13,064 nt of DNA from Anaerolineaceae bacterium (lineage in GTDB: Bacteria; Chloroflexota; Anaerolineae; Anaerolineales; Anaerolineaceae). Of the stretch, positions 6,418 through 13,064 are shown piece by piece (positions within the stretch are counted from its first letter, which is position 1; each line of letters opens with the position of its first letter). Below the pieces are notes generated by a model. It did not search any database and was not told the DNA's origin. It saw only the letters and a list, made by a program, of their open reading frames with translations. The stretch covers positions 1 through 13,064 of the forward strand of contig WOZC01000145.1 in assembly GCA_011620465.1 (NCBI GenBank). The letters are read 5' to 3'. The translations under genes were made by a program, and so were the position numbers.

Positions 6418-8015
6418 GCTTTCACCTCGCCTTGCAGAACCTGCGGGCGAACTTGACGCCAGGCTTCGTCGGCGGTCAATTGCTCGTAAGCATGCCCAAT
6501 GCGCAAGATCAACTCTTCGCGGAAGTCGTTTCCGATCAATTGGATGCCGATCGGCAGACCGTTTTTGTCCAACCCACCAGGCAGTGTCAATGCTGGTACG
6601 CCAGCGTGGTTGCTGGCGACGGTCATCTGGTCAGAGTATTGCATGAGAACAGAATTACCATAAACAGATTTTCGCTTAAAGGCTGTGGTTGCAGTTGTGG
6701 GTGTGAGCAGGGCGTCGAGTCGGTAATCACCCCCTCGGTCAAATGCCTGGTCAAAATCATTGCGGATCAGAGAGCGAACCTTGAGTGCTTTTTGATAATA
6801 AGCTGAGGCGTGTTCGGCAGCCGAAACGTACATGCCCATCAAGATGCGCAGCTTAGGCTCGAGCCCGAAGCCCTCTGCCCGGCTGCGTCGGTAAAGTTCG
6901 ATCAAGTCCCCTACATTTTCTGGTGTGCGATAGCCATATTTGACTCCATCAAAACGGTGCAGGTTGGAAGCGGCTTCGACCCGTGATATGACAAAATAGG
7001 TGGGGATGCCATAGCGGGTATTGGACATGGGCACGTTTTCGATTATTTCCGCGCCTGCTTTTGCCAACCATTCTGCTGCCTGCATGACCACATCGTGGAC
7101 CTCTTTTTGAATCGGTTCTGAATGAAGCTCACCGCTCTCCATATCGGGATAGTAGAGAGCTTCGTAATCAGGAGAAAGCCCGATCCGTAAACCTTTAACA
7201 TCCTTTTCCAGTGCTGCAAGGTAGTTATCGACTGGTTTGGTGGAAGATGTGCTGTCTTTGGGATCGTTTCCTGCCATCACCTGCAGCATCAGGGCTGTGT
7301 CGCGTACATCCCGTGCCAAAGGACCGGGGCAATCCAGAGAGGAAGCAAAGGCAATCAGCCCCAGGCGGGAAACACGACCATAGCTGGGTTTTAAGCCGAC
7401 AACGCCGCAAAAGGCTGCCGGCTGACGGATAGAGCCGCCGGTATCGGTGCCCAAAGAGAGCGCGACTTCCTGCGCGGCAACACTGGCAGCCGAGCCCCCG
7501 GACGAGCCCCCAGGCACGAAGTCGGTATGCCATGGATTGTTGGTGGAAGGTTGAAAAGCGCTGGATTCGTTGGAAGAGCCAAAGGTGAATTCGTCCAAAT
7601 TGACCTTACCCAAAACCAGCGCGCCGGCTTCTGTCAGACGCTTTACTGTTGTGGCAGTATAGGGAGGAACAAAATTCGCAATGATTTTCGAGGCGGCGGT
7701 TGTGTTGGTACCTTCAACGCAAAAGATATCTTTAACAGAGAGCGGAACACCCGCCAGCAAACCAGGATCCTCGCCATTGGTAACCATTTGGTCAACCTTT
7801 TCAGCCTGCGAGAGAGCCAGGTCTTCTGTAACCTGGATAAAGGCGTGGACCTTTTGTTCTTCTTCCGGGCTCAAGTTGCCAGGTTCAAGAGAGCCGGAAA
7901 CACCATCCACATTTTTGATTTGATTTAGAGCAGCCTGAACCATCTCTATGGCTTTGACTTCACCGGTACGGACTTTTTGGGCGGTCTCAAAAGCACTTAG
8001 TTGTGTGAGGGTCAT
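6414..8015 (-). CDS. gatA: Asp-tRNA(Asn)/Glu-tRNA(Gln) amidotransferase subunit A
   Basis: Amidase-signature glutaminase that releases ammonia from glutamine for GatB. The Lys-cisSer-Ser triad fits Lys95 (LSVKDIF), Ser171 (PGGSSGGSAA) and Ser195 (TDTGGSIRQP); the spacings of 76 and 24 residues match the family. NHAGVPALTLPGG at 469-481 is also typical of GatA. At 533 residues it is some 45-50 longer than common GatA proteins. The extra sequence seems to lie in a hydrophilic stretch at about 36-56, another at about 250-262 and one at about 291-305, all likely surface loops outside the active site. The start overlaps the gatC stop by 4 nt (ATGA), and the same arrangement links it to gatB. Confidence 0.97.
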   Translation of the reverse strand: MTLTQLSAFETAQKVRTGEVKAIEMVQAALNQIKNVDGVSGSLEPGNLSPEEEQKVHAFIQVTEDLALSQAEKVDQMVTNGEDPGLLAGVPLSVKDIFCVEGTNTTAASKIIANFVPPYTATTVKRLTEAGALVLGKVNLDEFTFGSSNESSAFQPSTNNPWHTDFVPGGSSGGSAASVAAQEVALSLGTDTGGSIRQPAAFCGVVGLKPSYGRVSRLGLIAFASSLDCPGPLARDVRDTALMLQVMAGNDPKDSTSSTKPVDNYLAALEKDVKGLRIGLSPDYEALYYPDMESGELHSEPIQKEVHDVVMQAAEWLAKAGAEIIENVPMSNTRYGIPTYFVISRVEAASNLHRFDGVKYGYRTPENVGDLIELYRRSRAEGFGLEPKLRILMGMYVSAAEHASAYYQKALKVRSLIRNDFDQAFDRGGDYRLDALLTPTTATTAFKRKSVYGNSVLMQYSDQMTVASNHAGVPALTLPGGLDKNGLPIGIQLIGNDFREELILRIGHAYEQLTADEAWRQVRPQVLQGEVKA

Positions 8016-8320
8016 TTTACCCCTTTTACATCTGGAACGGCGATCATACCGTCTTCCGTTTCTGGTGCGAGAGTTATGATTGCCTCGGGGTTAGGGAAGG
8101 GTCGCCATTGATCCAGGCGAGGGGGTAAACCCTGGCAGTCCAACCCATGCAGAGAAGGTTCGATGCCTTCTGGCAGAGGTATTTGGCTGAGCGCTTCAAC
8201 GGAGGTGAGCTGATGGTTCAATTCTTCAAAGAGGTAAGCACTTTCTTCAGCAGTCAATTCGAGCGCTGCAAGACCTACCAATTTATTGAATAATTCGGGA
8301 CTGATGCGTTTTGTTGTCAT
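8012..8320 (-). CDS. gatC: Asp-tRNA(Asn)/Glu-tRNA(Gln) amidotransferase subunit C
   Basis: Small subunit that wraps around and stabilises the GatA-GatB interface. The 102 residues are normal length. It shows the family pattern: helical LAALELTAEE at 17-26, GIEPSLH at 52-58, and the near-invariant APETEDG at 85-91 close to the C-terminus. I start it at ATG 8320, preceded by AGGA with 7 nt spacing. The open frame extends upstream to 8371, but that would translate across the -10 box and part of the terminator hairpin. First gene of gatC-gatA-gatB, joined to gatA by a 4-nt overlap. Confidence 0.95.
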   Translation of the reverse strand: MTTKRISPELFNKLVGLAALELTAEESAYLFEELNHQLTSVEALSQIPLPEGIEPSLHGLDCQGLPPRLDQWRPFPNPEAIITLAPETEDGMIAVPDVKGVK

Positions 8321-8347
8321 TGTTATTCCTTGGCTTGTGCTTGAAAA

Positions 8348-8353
8348 ATTATA
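8348..8353 (-). promoter_or_regulatory. Putative -10 box of the gatCAB promoter
   Basis: Minus-strand TATAAT is a perfect -10 hexamer lying 27 bp before the gatC ATG, which would give a leader of about 20 nt. No recognisable -35 box lies at 16-18 bp; that region is the foot of the upstream terminator hairpin. Confidence 0.55.
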
Positions 8354-8367
8354 CCGTAAGCGGCAAA

Positions 8368-8397
8368 CCAAAACGGAACGAGGTTACCCCGTTCCGT
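8368..8397 (-). terminator. Intrinsic terminator of the aldo/keto reductase gene
   Basis: The arms ACGGAACG (8373-8380) and CGTTCCGT (8390-8397) form a perfect 8-bp stem, extended inward by two G-C pairs across a mismatch. On the minus strand the stem runs into TTTTGGTTTG. It lies about 24 bp after the reductase stop and just ahead of the gatC -10 box. Confidence 0.7.
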
Positions 8398-8420
8398 CAG
8401 GTCATCTTGCGCAAGTGTTT

Positions 8421-9404
8421 CTAATTCACTTTGGTATCGTCGGAATAACCGACCAGAGCTTCTTCTATCCAAGCCATAATCTCATCGGTGAGCATTGGAA
8501 CAACATCCAAAGCCTTGAAATTCTCTTCCAACTGGCTAATTTTGCTGGCGCCAGTAATTACCGTGCTGACATTTGGATTTTTTAGAATCCAGGCTAATGA
8601 CAATTGAGCGAGGCTGACACCCAGATTATCAGCAATCTGCGCCAGGTTTTCGACTGCCTGTACTCGATTGGGATCGCTGAACATTTCTTTAAGCCAATCA
8701 AAACCAGGTAGATTGGCACGACTGCCTTCGGGGAAGGTGCCTTTTCGATACTTACCTGTGAGCATGCCGGATTTCAAGGGGCTCCAGGTGGTGGTGCCTA
8801 ATCCGAGTTTCTTGAAGAGGATGTCGTATTCCTGCTCAAAACGGGTGCGATGAAGCAGGTTGTATTCTGGCTGCTCCATGGTGGGACCGATCAGATCAAG
8901 TTTCTTGGCGATCTTGGCTGCTTTGAGGATTGCTTCCGCAGGCCATTCGGATGTGCCCCAATAAAAGGCTTTACCTTGATTGATGACATGGTTGAATGCG
9001 CGCACTGTTTCCTCAATAGGGGTTTCGGGGTCGGGTCGGTGAGCAAAAACCAGGTCGACATGATCGAGCCCCAAGTTGCGCAGAGAGCGGTCCACTCCTT
9101 CGACGATGTGCTTAAAGCTCAGCCCAACCTCATTAGGGGTTTTGCCGCCCCAAAATATTTTGGTTGAGACGAGATATTGTTCACGCGCCCAGCCCAATTC
9201 ACGCAGAGCACGACCCATAATTTTTTCTGATTCGCCGTTGGCGTAAGCTTCTGCGTTGTCAAAAAAGTTAACACCTCGTTCCCAGGCGGCAGCCATCAAT
9301 TGTTTGGCATTTTCAATATCCACCTGATTGTGGTAAGTGACCCAGGATCCAAAGGATAGTTCTGAGACCTTTAAGCCAGATTTTCCTAAATGACGATAAT
9401 TCAT
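8421..9404 (-). CDS. Aldo/keto reductase, Kv-channel beta-subunit-like (AKR6-type)
   Basis: NADPH-dependent oxidoreductase with a TIM-barrel fold, expected to reduce aldehydes or ketones in the cytoplasm; the substrate is unknown. The 327 residues match the family. The catalytic tetrad is visible as Asp49, Tyr54 (FFDNAEAY), Lys82 (STKIFWGG) and His122 (FAHRPD). Wording such as HVINQGKAFYWGTS (139-152) and TWSPLKSGMLTGKY (206-219) is closest, from memory, to the animal Kv-beta subunits and their bacterial relatives. The animal proteins have Asn where this one has His122, so normal reductase chemistry is likely. The ATG has a strong AAGGAGG at 9409-9415. It appears monocistronic, with its own -10 box and terminator. 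Confidence 0.92.
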   Translation of the reverse strand: MNYRHLGKSGLKVSELSFGSWVTYHNQVDIENAKQLMAAAWERGVNFFDNAEAYANGESEKIMGRALRELGWAREQYLVSTKIFWGGKTPNEVGLSFKHIVEGVDRSLRNLGLDHVDLVFAHRPDPETPIEETVRAFNHVINQGKAFYWGTSEWPAEAILKAAKIAKKLDLIGPTMEQPEYNLLHRTRFEQEYDILFKKLGLGTTTWSPLKSGMLTGKYRKGTFPEGSRANLPGFDWLKEMFSDPNRVQAVENLAQIADNLGVSLAQLSLAWILKNPNVSTVITGASKISQLEENFKALDVVPMLTDEIMAWIEEALVGYSDDTKVN

Positions 9405-9426
9405 AGTACCTCCTTATTTTAAGTTC

Positions 9427-9432
9427 ATTATA
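9427..9432 (-). promoter_or_regulatory. Putative -10 box of the aldo/keto reductase promoter
   Basis: Minus-strand TATAAT lies 23 bp before the reductase ATG, giving a leader of about 16 nt that just includes the Shine-Dalgarno. No -35 match lies at 16-18 bp. Upstream, the inverted repeat ACCTG-7nt-CAGGT (9482-9498) lies between this box and the opposing tRNA-Glu promoter. Confidence 0.5.
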
Positions 9433-9519
9433 TACCCTTGAATTATTAAATGCGGAGGTGTAAACAGGTGAGATGGAAACAACCTGGTCAAAGCAGGTGC
9501 TTGGTATAAAAGTAATTCG

Positions 9520-9548
9520 TTGACGGTAAAATAAAGCCATGATATCAT
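9520..9548 (+). promoter_or_regulatory. Sigma-70-type promoter of tRNA-Glu
   Basis: TTGACG (9520-9525) and TATCAT (9543-9548) are separated by exactly 17 bp. The -10 ends 12 bp before the tRNA 5' end, which is the expected geometry. It may also serve the downstream acyltransferase gene if transcription passes the T-run after the tRNA. Confidence 0.8.
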
Positions 9549-9560
9549 TTCTACCCTGAC

Positions 9561-9633
9561 GCCCCCATCGTCTAGCGGCCTAGGACGTGGCCCTCTCAAG
9601 GCCAAAACCGGGATTCGAATTCCCGTGGGGGCA
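9561..9633 (+). tRNA. tRNA-Glu, anticodon CTC
   Basis: The acceptor stem GCCCCCA pairs with TGGGGGC. The D-arm contains GTCTAGCGGCCTAGGAC, typical of tRNA-Glu. The anticodon stem TGGCC/GGCCA encloses CTCTCAA, giving anticodon CTC for GAG codons. The T-arm CGGGA/TCCCG encloses TTCGAAT. Discriminator A; CCA is not encoded. Six T residues (9634-9639) follow directly and may act as a terminator. It has its own promoter. GatCAB works on a different tRNA (misacylated tRNA-Gln), so the proximity is probably not functional. Confidence 0.95.
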
Positions 9634-9688
9634 TTTTTTATTGGCTGCAACCGAACGATCACAATTGGGTTTACTTATTTAGAAGGTG

Positions 9689-10795
9689 ATGAATACACCA
9701 GACACATTTGAAATTGCATATCCCAGGTACACATTCCGTAGAAAAGTGATGAACCAGGTGGGACGAATTTTGCTTCGCTTGCTTGCCCGTCTCCAGGTGA
9801 GCGGTATGGAAAATATTCCTTCCGGGGGACCTGTGATCCTGGCGGGAAATCACCTTTCCTATCTTGAACCAATGTTGATGGCAGCTTATCCCAGACGCCC
9901 CGTGGAGTTAATTGGCGCGGGTGACATGCCTTTTGTGGGTTTTATTGGTAAAATTGTTGCTCTCTACGGGTTTATCCCGGTCAACCGGGGCAACCTGGAC
10001 CGGGTCGCGTTGAACCAGGCTTTGGGCGTGCTTGAGCAGGGGGGCGTCCTGGGGATCTTTCCGGAGGGTGGCGTTTGGAACCCAGGGCATATGAAAGCCC
10101 AGGTGGGGGTATCCTGGCTGAGCCATAAAACAGGGGCACCAGTTGTGCCGATCGGGTTCAGCGGTTTTCAAGGAAGTCTTTCGAAAGCCCTCAAACTAAA
10201 ACGACCTCACCTCCAAATGAAGGTTGGGAGGTTAATTCCAGCGTTCAGCTTTGAGAATGATGACCGGGTGATCAAAACAGTTTACCAGGATTATGCTGAC
10301 ATGGTTTTAAAGCAAATCAAGGCATTGGTAGACCCACAGGATTTCTTGTCGCTCCCTGAGAAAATCGAGTACTGTCTCCAGGTTTCCGAAGAGAGAACTG
10401 ACAGCGCAATAGAGAAGGTGGAAATATCAGGGTCAGACGCCCTGGCTCAATTTCTATTCACACCGGTCATGTTGGATTCTATGGCAACTAACCTAAAAAA
10501 ACCGGTCCAACCGCTTTTTCCGGAAGAACAACCCCGTTGGAATCAGCAGTTTTCAAGTGCAATCCACGCAGCGATCAATGTCCTGCAGGAAAACGCGGGC
10601 TTTTTCACCTATCGTATGGGGATGGAACGAGGTCACCAAGCGGAAAAAGCTCTGCATGAGCTCGCAGACCTGTTGGCAAGAGCATACAAGTCTCAAAAGA
10701 CGGTTGTCCTCAAAGCGCGGGCGCACTTACAATATTCGGATGGTCGGGTTGAAGAAAAGACCCACGAATATCGAATCCTGCCTGATCCTGTTTAG
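9689..10795 (+). CDS. PlsC-like lysophospholipid acyltransferase family protein with unrecognised C-terminal region
   Basis: Probably a membrane-associated acyltransferase acting on a lysophospholipid or related acceptor; exact substrate unknown. Residue numbers here count from the GTG at 9686. Family blocks are NHLSYLEP (55-62), GFIPVNRG (95-102), FPEGG (125-129) and VVPIGF (153-158). Block I reads H-x4-E (His56, Glu61) rather than the usual H-x4-D. After about residue 215 comes roughly 150 residues of mostly helical, charged sequence that I do not recognise, so the protein is longer than plain PlsC (about 200-250). ATG 9689 and the adjacent GTG 9686 are alternative starts; an in-frame stop at 9680 limits the gene. 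AGAAGG lies unusually close to both starts. No separate promoter is obvious, so it may share the tRNA-Glu promoter. Confidence 0.85.
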   Translation: MNTPDTFEIAYPRYTFRRKVMNQVGRILLRLLARLQVSGMENIPSGGPVILAGNHLSYLEPMLMAAYPRRPVELIGAGDMPFVGFIGKIVALYGFIPVNRGNLDRVALNQALGVLEQGGVLGIFPEGGVWNPGHMKAQVGVSWLSHKTGAPVVPIGFSGFQGSLSKALKLKRPHLQMKVGRLIPAFSFENDDRVIKTVYQDYADMVLKQIKALVDPQDFLSLPEKIEYCLQVSEERTDSAIEKVEISGSDALAQFLFTPVMLDSMATNLKKPVQPLFPEEQPRWNQQFSSAIHAAINVLQENAGFFTYRMGMERGHQAEKALHELADLLARAYKSQKTVVLKARAHLQYSDGRVEEKTHEYRILPDPV

Positions 10796-10806
10796 GCGTT
10801 TTTTTT
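10780..10806 (+). terminator. Weak intrinsic terminator after the acyltransferase gene
   Basis: GCCT (10780-10783) and AGGC (10794-10797) form a short 4-bp stem, perhaps five with a wobble pair, that overlaps the stop codon and is followed by eight T residues (10799-10806). The stem is short, so termination may be partial. The T-run overlaps the recJ stop codon on the other strand, so the genes converge with almost no gap. Confidence 0.45.
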
Positions 10807-12529
10807 ATGAAAGAACAGATGCCTTGATATCCTTGACACTCAACTGGAGCGATTGTCTACCCTGGTAGTTATTGATCTCGAAGGTATAAGCAATATCGAT
10901 GTAATCTGGCATGTACTGCATCCAGTGACCCTGGTTGAAGGCGATAGCGTCAAATTGATGGTTACCTGACCCCAACGTCATTTTCAGGTGGCGGCCATCA
11001 CCGACAGCGTAGGCGCGGGCGACACGGCAGTTGTAGCTGCAGAACAAGGCATCTGGGTTGTTGGTTCCGGTTGGTTCCAGCTGGGCGATGTCAGAGAGTA
11101 TCCCTGGAATATGCTCTGGCTTTAGGCGGTCAAGAGCGATTTCGTAATCAATTGATAATTCCGGAGCCAGATCCATTCCAGATAAACGATCGCGAGCGAT
11201 TTGAGTTATCCGTTTTGTAAAGGCTTCCAGCTGCCCAATTTCAAAGCTCAGTCCTGCTGCCATCGCATGACCGCCATAATGATCCAGGAGATCCGCGCAC
11301 TGGTCAAGCGCTTCCACGATATTGAATTCGGGAATCGTGCGGCAGGAGGCTTTAACCATCCCGCCCTCGAGCCGACCGACAATTGCAGGTTTGTAGAAGC
11401 CTTCGGTGACACGTCCCGCAGCCAGACCAACCACGCCTTCTTCGTAATCTTCTGCGACTGAAATGATGATCGGTGTGTTTGGGTCGGCGGCATTAGCCTC
11501 GGCAACGACCCTGTCCTGGATGGCGTGCATGATATCTTTACGCTGGCTGTTGTAATTATCCAATTGCTGGGCAAGCGCACCGGCGCGGAAAAGATCCTTG
11601 GTTGTCAGCAGTTCAAAAGCAGCCAGGGCTGAATCCATGCGACCGGCTGCATTCAGCCTGGGACCAATACCAAAACCAAGATTCCCAGCATTAAGTTGTT
11701 CAATCTTGATACCGGAGGTTTGGATCAGAGAAAAGAGCCCCTGCCTACGAGTGGAACGCATCGCCTGCAAGCCGGCTTTGACCAGAGCACGGTTTTCTCC
11801 GTCAAGCGGCGCGATATCAACCACGGTACCGATACTGACCAGGTCGAGCCATTGGCGATAATCAATATTTGGGTCGGGGTAAGCAAGCAGGTAAGCTTTT
11901 GCAATTTTGTAAGCCATTCCAACCCCTGCCAGCATCTTGTAAGGGTAGGGGTCCCCTGATTGGTGGGGGTCGATGACAGCATCAGCATCAGGCAGGTCTT
12001 TTCCGGGAAGGTGGTGGTCAGTGACGATCACCTTCATTCCTAATTCTTTGGCAAGAGCAACCTCTTCATGAGCGCGGATGCCGCAGTCGACAGTAATAAT
12101 GAGGTTGATGCCTTCAGAAGCAAGCTGCTGGATGGCTTCCAGGTTGAGACCGTAACCTTCGTCGAAACGGTTGGGAATGTAAACCCTGGGTGTGTGCCCG
12201 AGCTGATCGAAGAATTCGTAAAGCAAGGCGCTGGAAGTGACTCCATCGGTGTCGTAATCACCATAAATGGCGATGTTCTGATTGCTCTCAGTAGCTTCGT
12301 GGATAAGAGAAACAGCCTTATCCATGTCTTTCAGCGCGAAGGGGTCAGTATTGGTCGGGGATTCAGTGCTCAGATAGGCACGAGCACTTTCAGCCGTTGT
12401 GATACCGCGGTTGAAGAGCAGCTGGCGAAGGAAGGGAGAGTGCTCCGAAAGTTCCCGGCTAATATGGGAAGGCAAGAGGGGTGAAATTTTCCAGCGTTTT
12501 GGGGTTGAGTGATGGTTTGATTCTGTCAT
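10805..12529 (-). CDS. recJ: Single-stranded-DNA-specific 5'-3' exonuclease RecJ
   Basis: DHH-family exonuclease used in recombinational repair, mismatch repair and processing of stalled forks. From ATG 12529 it has 574 residues, typical for RecJ. Ordered motifs: YGDYDTDG (89-96), VDCG (147-150), DHH (171-173), GPRLNAAGRM (289-298), GVVGLAAGRV (365-374) and the DHHA1 motif GGHAMAAG (419-426), followed by the C-terminal OB-like domain. The usual G-S-G/A-R-S before the DHHA1 core reads A-S-C-R-T (394-398), keeping the arginine. The frame is open back to 12598, but the extra 23 residues are not RecJ-like and would overlap psuG. A TACAAT at 12546-12551 on the minus strand is a possible -10 box; the ribosome binding site is weak. 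Confidence 0.96.
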   Translation of the reverse strand: MTESNHHSTPKRWKISPLLPSHISRELSEHSPFLRQLLFNRGITTAESARAYLSTESPTNTDPFALKDMDKAVSLIHEATESNQNIAIYGDYDTDGVTSSALLYEFFDQLGHTPRVYIPNRFDEGYGLNLEAIQQLASEGINLIITVDCGIRAHEEVALAKELGMKVIVTDHHLPGKDLPDADAVIDPHQSGDPYPYKMLAGVGMAYKIAKAYLLAYPDPNIDYRQWLDLVSIGTVVDIAPLDGENRALVKAGLQAMRSTRRQGLFSLIQTSGIKIEQLNAGNLGFGIGPRLNAAGRMDSALAAFELLTTKDLFRAGALAQQLDNYNSQRKDIMHAIQDRVVAEANAADPNTPIIISVAEDYEEGVVGLAAGRVTEGFYKPAIVGRLEGGMVKASCRTIPEFNIVEALDQCADLLDHYGGHAMAAGLSFEIGQLEAFTKRITQIARDRLSGMDLAPELSIDYEIALDRLKPEHIPGILSDIAQLEPTGTNNPDALFCSYNCRVARAYAVGDGRHLKMTLGSGNHQFDAIAFNQGHWMQYMPDYIDIAYTFEINNYQGRQSLQLSVKDIKASVLS

Positions 12530-12576
12530 GGTTTCTTTTTGATTTATTGTACCTAATGAATTGATGTTTTGTGATG

Positions 12577-12582
12577 TAAAAT
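12577..12582 (+). promoter_or_regulatory. Putative -10 box of psuG, placed for a leaderless transcript
   Basis: TAAAAT ends 6 bp before the psuG ATG, so a start at the usual distance would fall on the A of the ATG. No Shine-Dalgarno lies between the box and the start, and no -35 match was found at 16-18 bp. Confidence 0.4.
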
Positions 12583-12588
12583 TTAGAC

Positions 12589-13064
12589 ATGGCAACATTA
12601 CAACCCACTTTCAAATCCTCCTCATACCAACTCAGCCATGAGGTCGCACAGGCGCAACGCTTCGGTCAACCAATCGTTGCCCTGGAATCCACAGTAATAA
12701 CACATGGTTTACCCCAACCTCATAATCTCGAACTTGCAAGGGCGATGGAAGCCATAGTGCGTGAACGCGGAGCGACCCCTGCCACAATTGCCATCATGGA
12801 TGGGAAAGTACGGGTCGGTTTAGACGAGTTTGAACTGGAACGTTTAGCAATGGCTAAAGATCCGCGCAAGGTCAGTTTGCGGGATTTTGGGATCGCCCTT
12901 GCGAAAGGGGAAATGGGCGGGACGACTGTCGCGGCGACCATGTTTGTTGCTCAAAAGCAGGGGATCAAGGTTTTTGCAACAGGCGGGATTGGCGGAGTGC
13001 ATCGCGGAAACCTGATGGATGTCTCGACAGACCTGACCCAGTTGGGGCGCTGCCCGGTGATGGT
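12589..13064 (+). CDS. psuG: Pseudouridine-5'-phosphate glycosidase, 5' part, truncated at window end
   Basis: Enzyme that cleaves pseudouridine 5'-phosphate to uracil and ribose 5-phosphate, a step in pseudouridine salvage. The first 158 codons are present; the family has about 300 residues, so the gene runs past the window. Characteristic stretches are VALESTVITHGLPQPHN (30-46), GATPATIAIMDGK (61-73), GGTTVAATM (110-118) and VFATGGIGGVHRG (128-140). Glu33 and Lys94 sit where I remember active-site residues of the E. coli enzyme. ATG 12589 has no Shine-Dalgarno but has a -10-like box immediately upstream, which suggests a leaderless message. It is divergent from recJ with a 59-bp gap. A psuK kinase partner, if present, would lie outside the window. 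Confidence 0.95.
   Translation, partial: MATLQPTFKSSSYQLSHEVAQAQRFGQPIVALESTVITHGLPQPHNLELARAMEAIVRERGATPATIAIMDGKVRVGLDEFELERLAMAKDPRKVSLRDFGIALAKGEMGGTTVAATMFVAQKQGIKVFATGGIGGVHRGNLMDVSTDLTQLGRCPVM

Noticed and set aside
8321..8371. N-terminal extension of gatC to 8371
   Set aside because: It would run across the TATAAT box and the foot of the terminator hairpin. ATG 8320 has AGGA at good spacing and gives the normal GatC length.
10805..12529. recJ as part of a defence or mobile system
   Set aside because: All standard RecJ motifs are present and the neighbours are housekeeping genes; nothing indicates defence-specific context.
12530..12598. N-terminal extension of recJ to 12598
   Set aside because: The extra residues are not RecJ-like and would overlap the psuG start. 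ATG 12529 gives the usual length.

Overview
The window looks like ordinary bacterial chromosome of about 50% GC, carrying mostly conserved housekeeping genes. Protein style, gene content (CUT2 sugar importer, GatCAB, a Kv-beta-type aldo/keto reductase, PsuG), tRNAs without encoded CCA, and a repeat of the GTCAYCCTGA type suggest a member of the Chloroflexota, probably Anaerolineae. That placement is inference from memory of these families; no search was possible.

Layout. 1-2214 (+): 3' part of a CUT2-family sugar ABC transporter operon (ATPase truncated by the window edge, then an XylH/MmsB-like permease) closed by a clear intrinsic terminator. 2410-4491 (+): a compact frr-uppS-cdsA operon (ribosome recycling, undecaprenyl diphosphate synthesis, CDP-diacylglycerol synthesis) with junctions of 1 bp or less. 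4492-4851: a 360-bp gene-free stretch holding two tandem copies of a ~93-bp repeat, then partial copies of the 3' end of the neighbouring tRNA gene. 4852-4960 (-): tRNA-Gly(TCC) with its own strong promoter. 4978-8320 (-): gatC-gatA-gatB, transcribed in that order with two 4-nt overlaps, encoding the tRNA-dependent amidotransferase. 8421-9404 (-): an aldo/keto reductase with its own terminator. 9520-9633 (+): tRNA-Glu(CTC) with its own promoter. 9689-10795 (+): a PlsC-like acyltransferase with an unrecognised C-terminal region. 10805-12529 (-): recJ, convergent with the acyltransferase. 12589-end (+): psuG, cut by the window edge and divergent from recJ.

Functional themes: translation (frr, GatCAB, two tRNAs), envelope lipid and lipid-carrier synthesis (uppS, cdsA, PlsC-like), sugar import, DNA repair (recJ) and pseudouridine salvage (psuG). 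I do not see a defence system, prophage, transposase, CRISPR array or biosynthetic cluster. The least explained DNA is the repeat and tRNA-fragment region at 4511-4865. The least explained protein segment is the C-terminal ~150 residues of the acyltransferase. No convincing new system is visible; the findings are modest by design.
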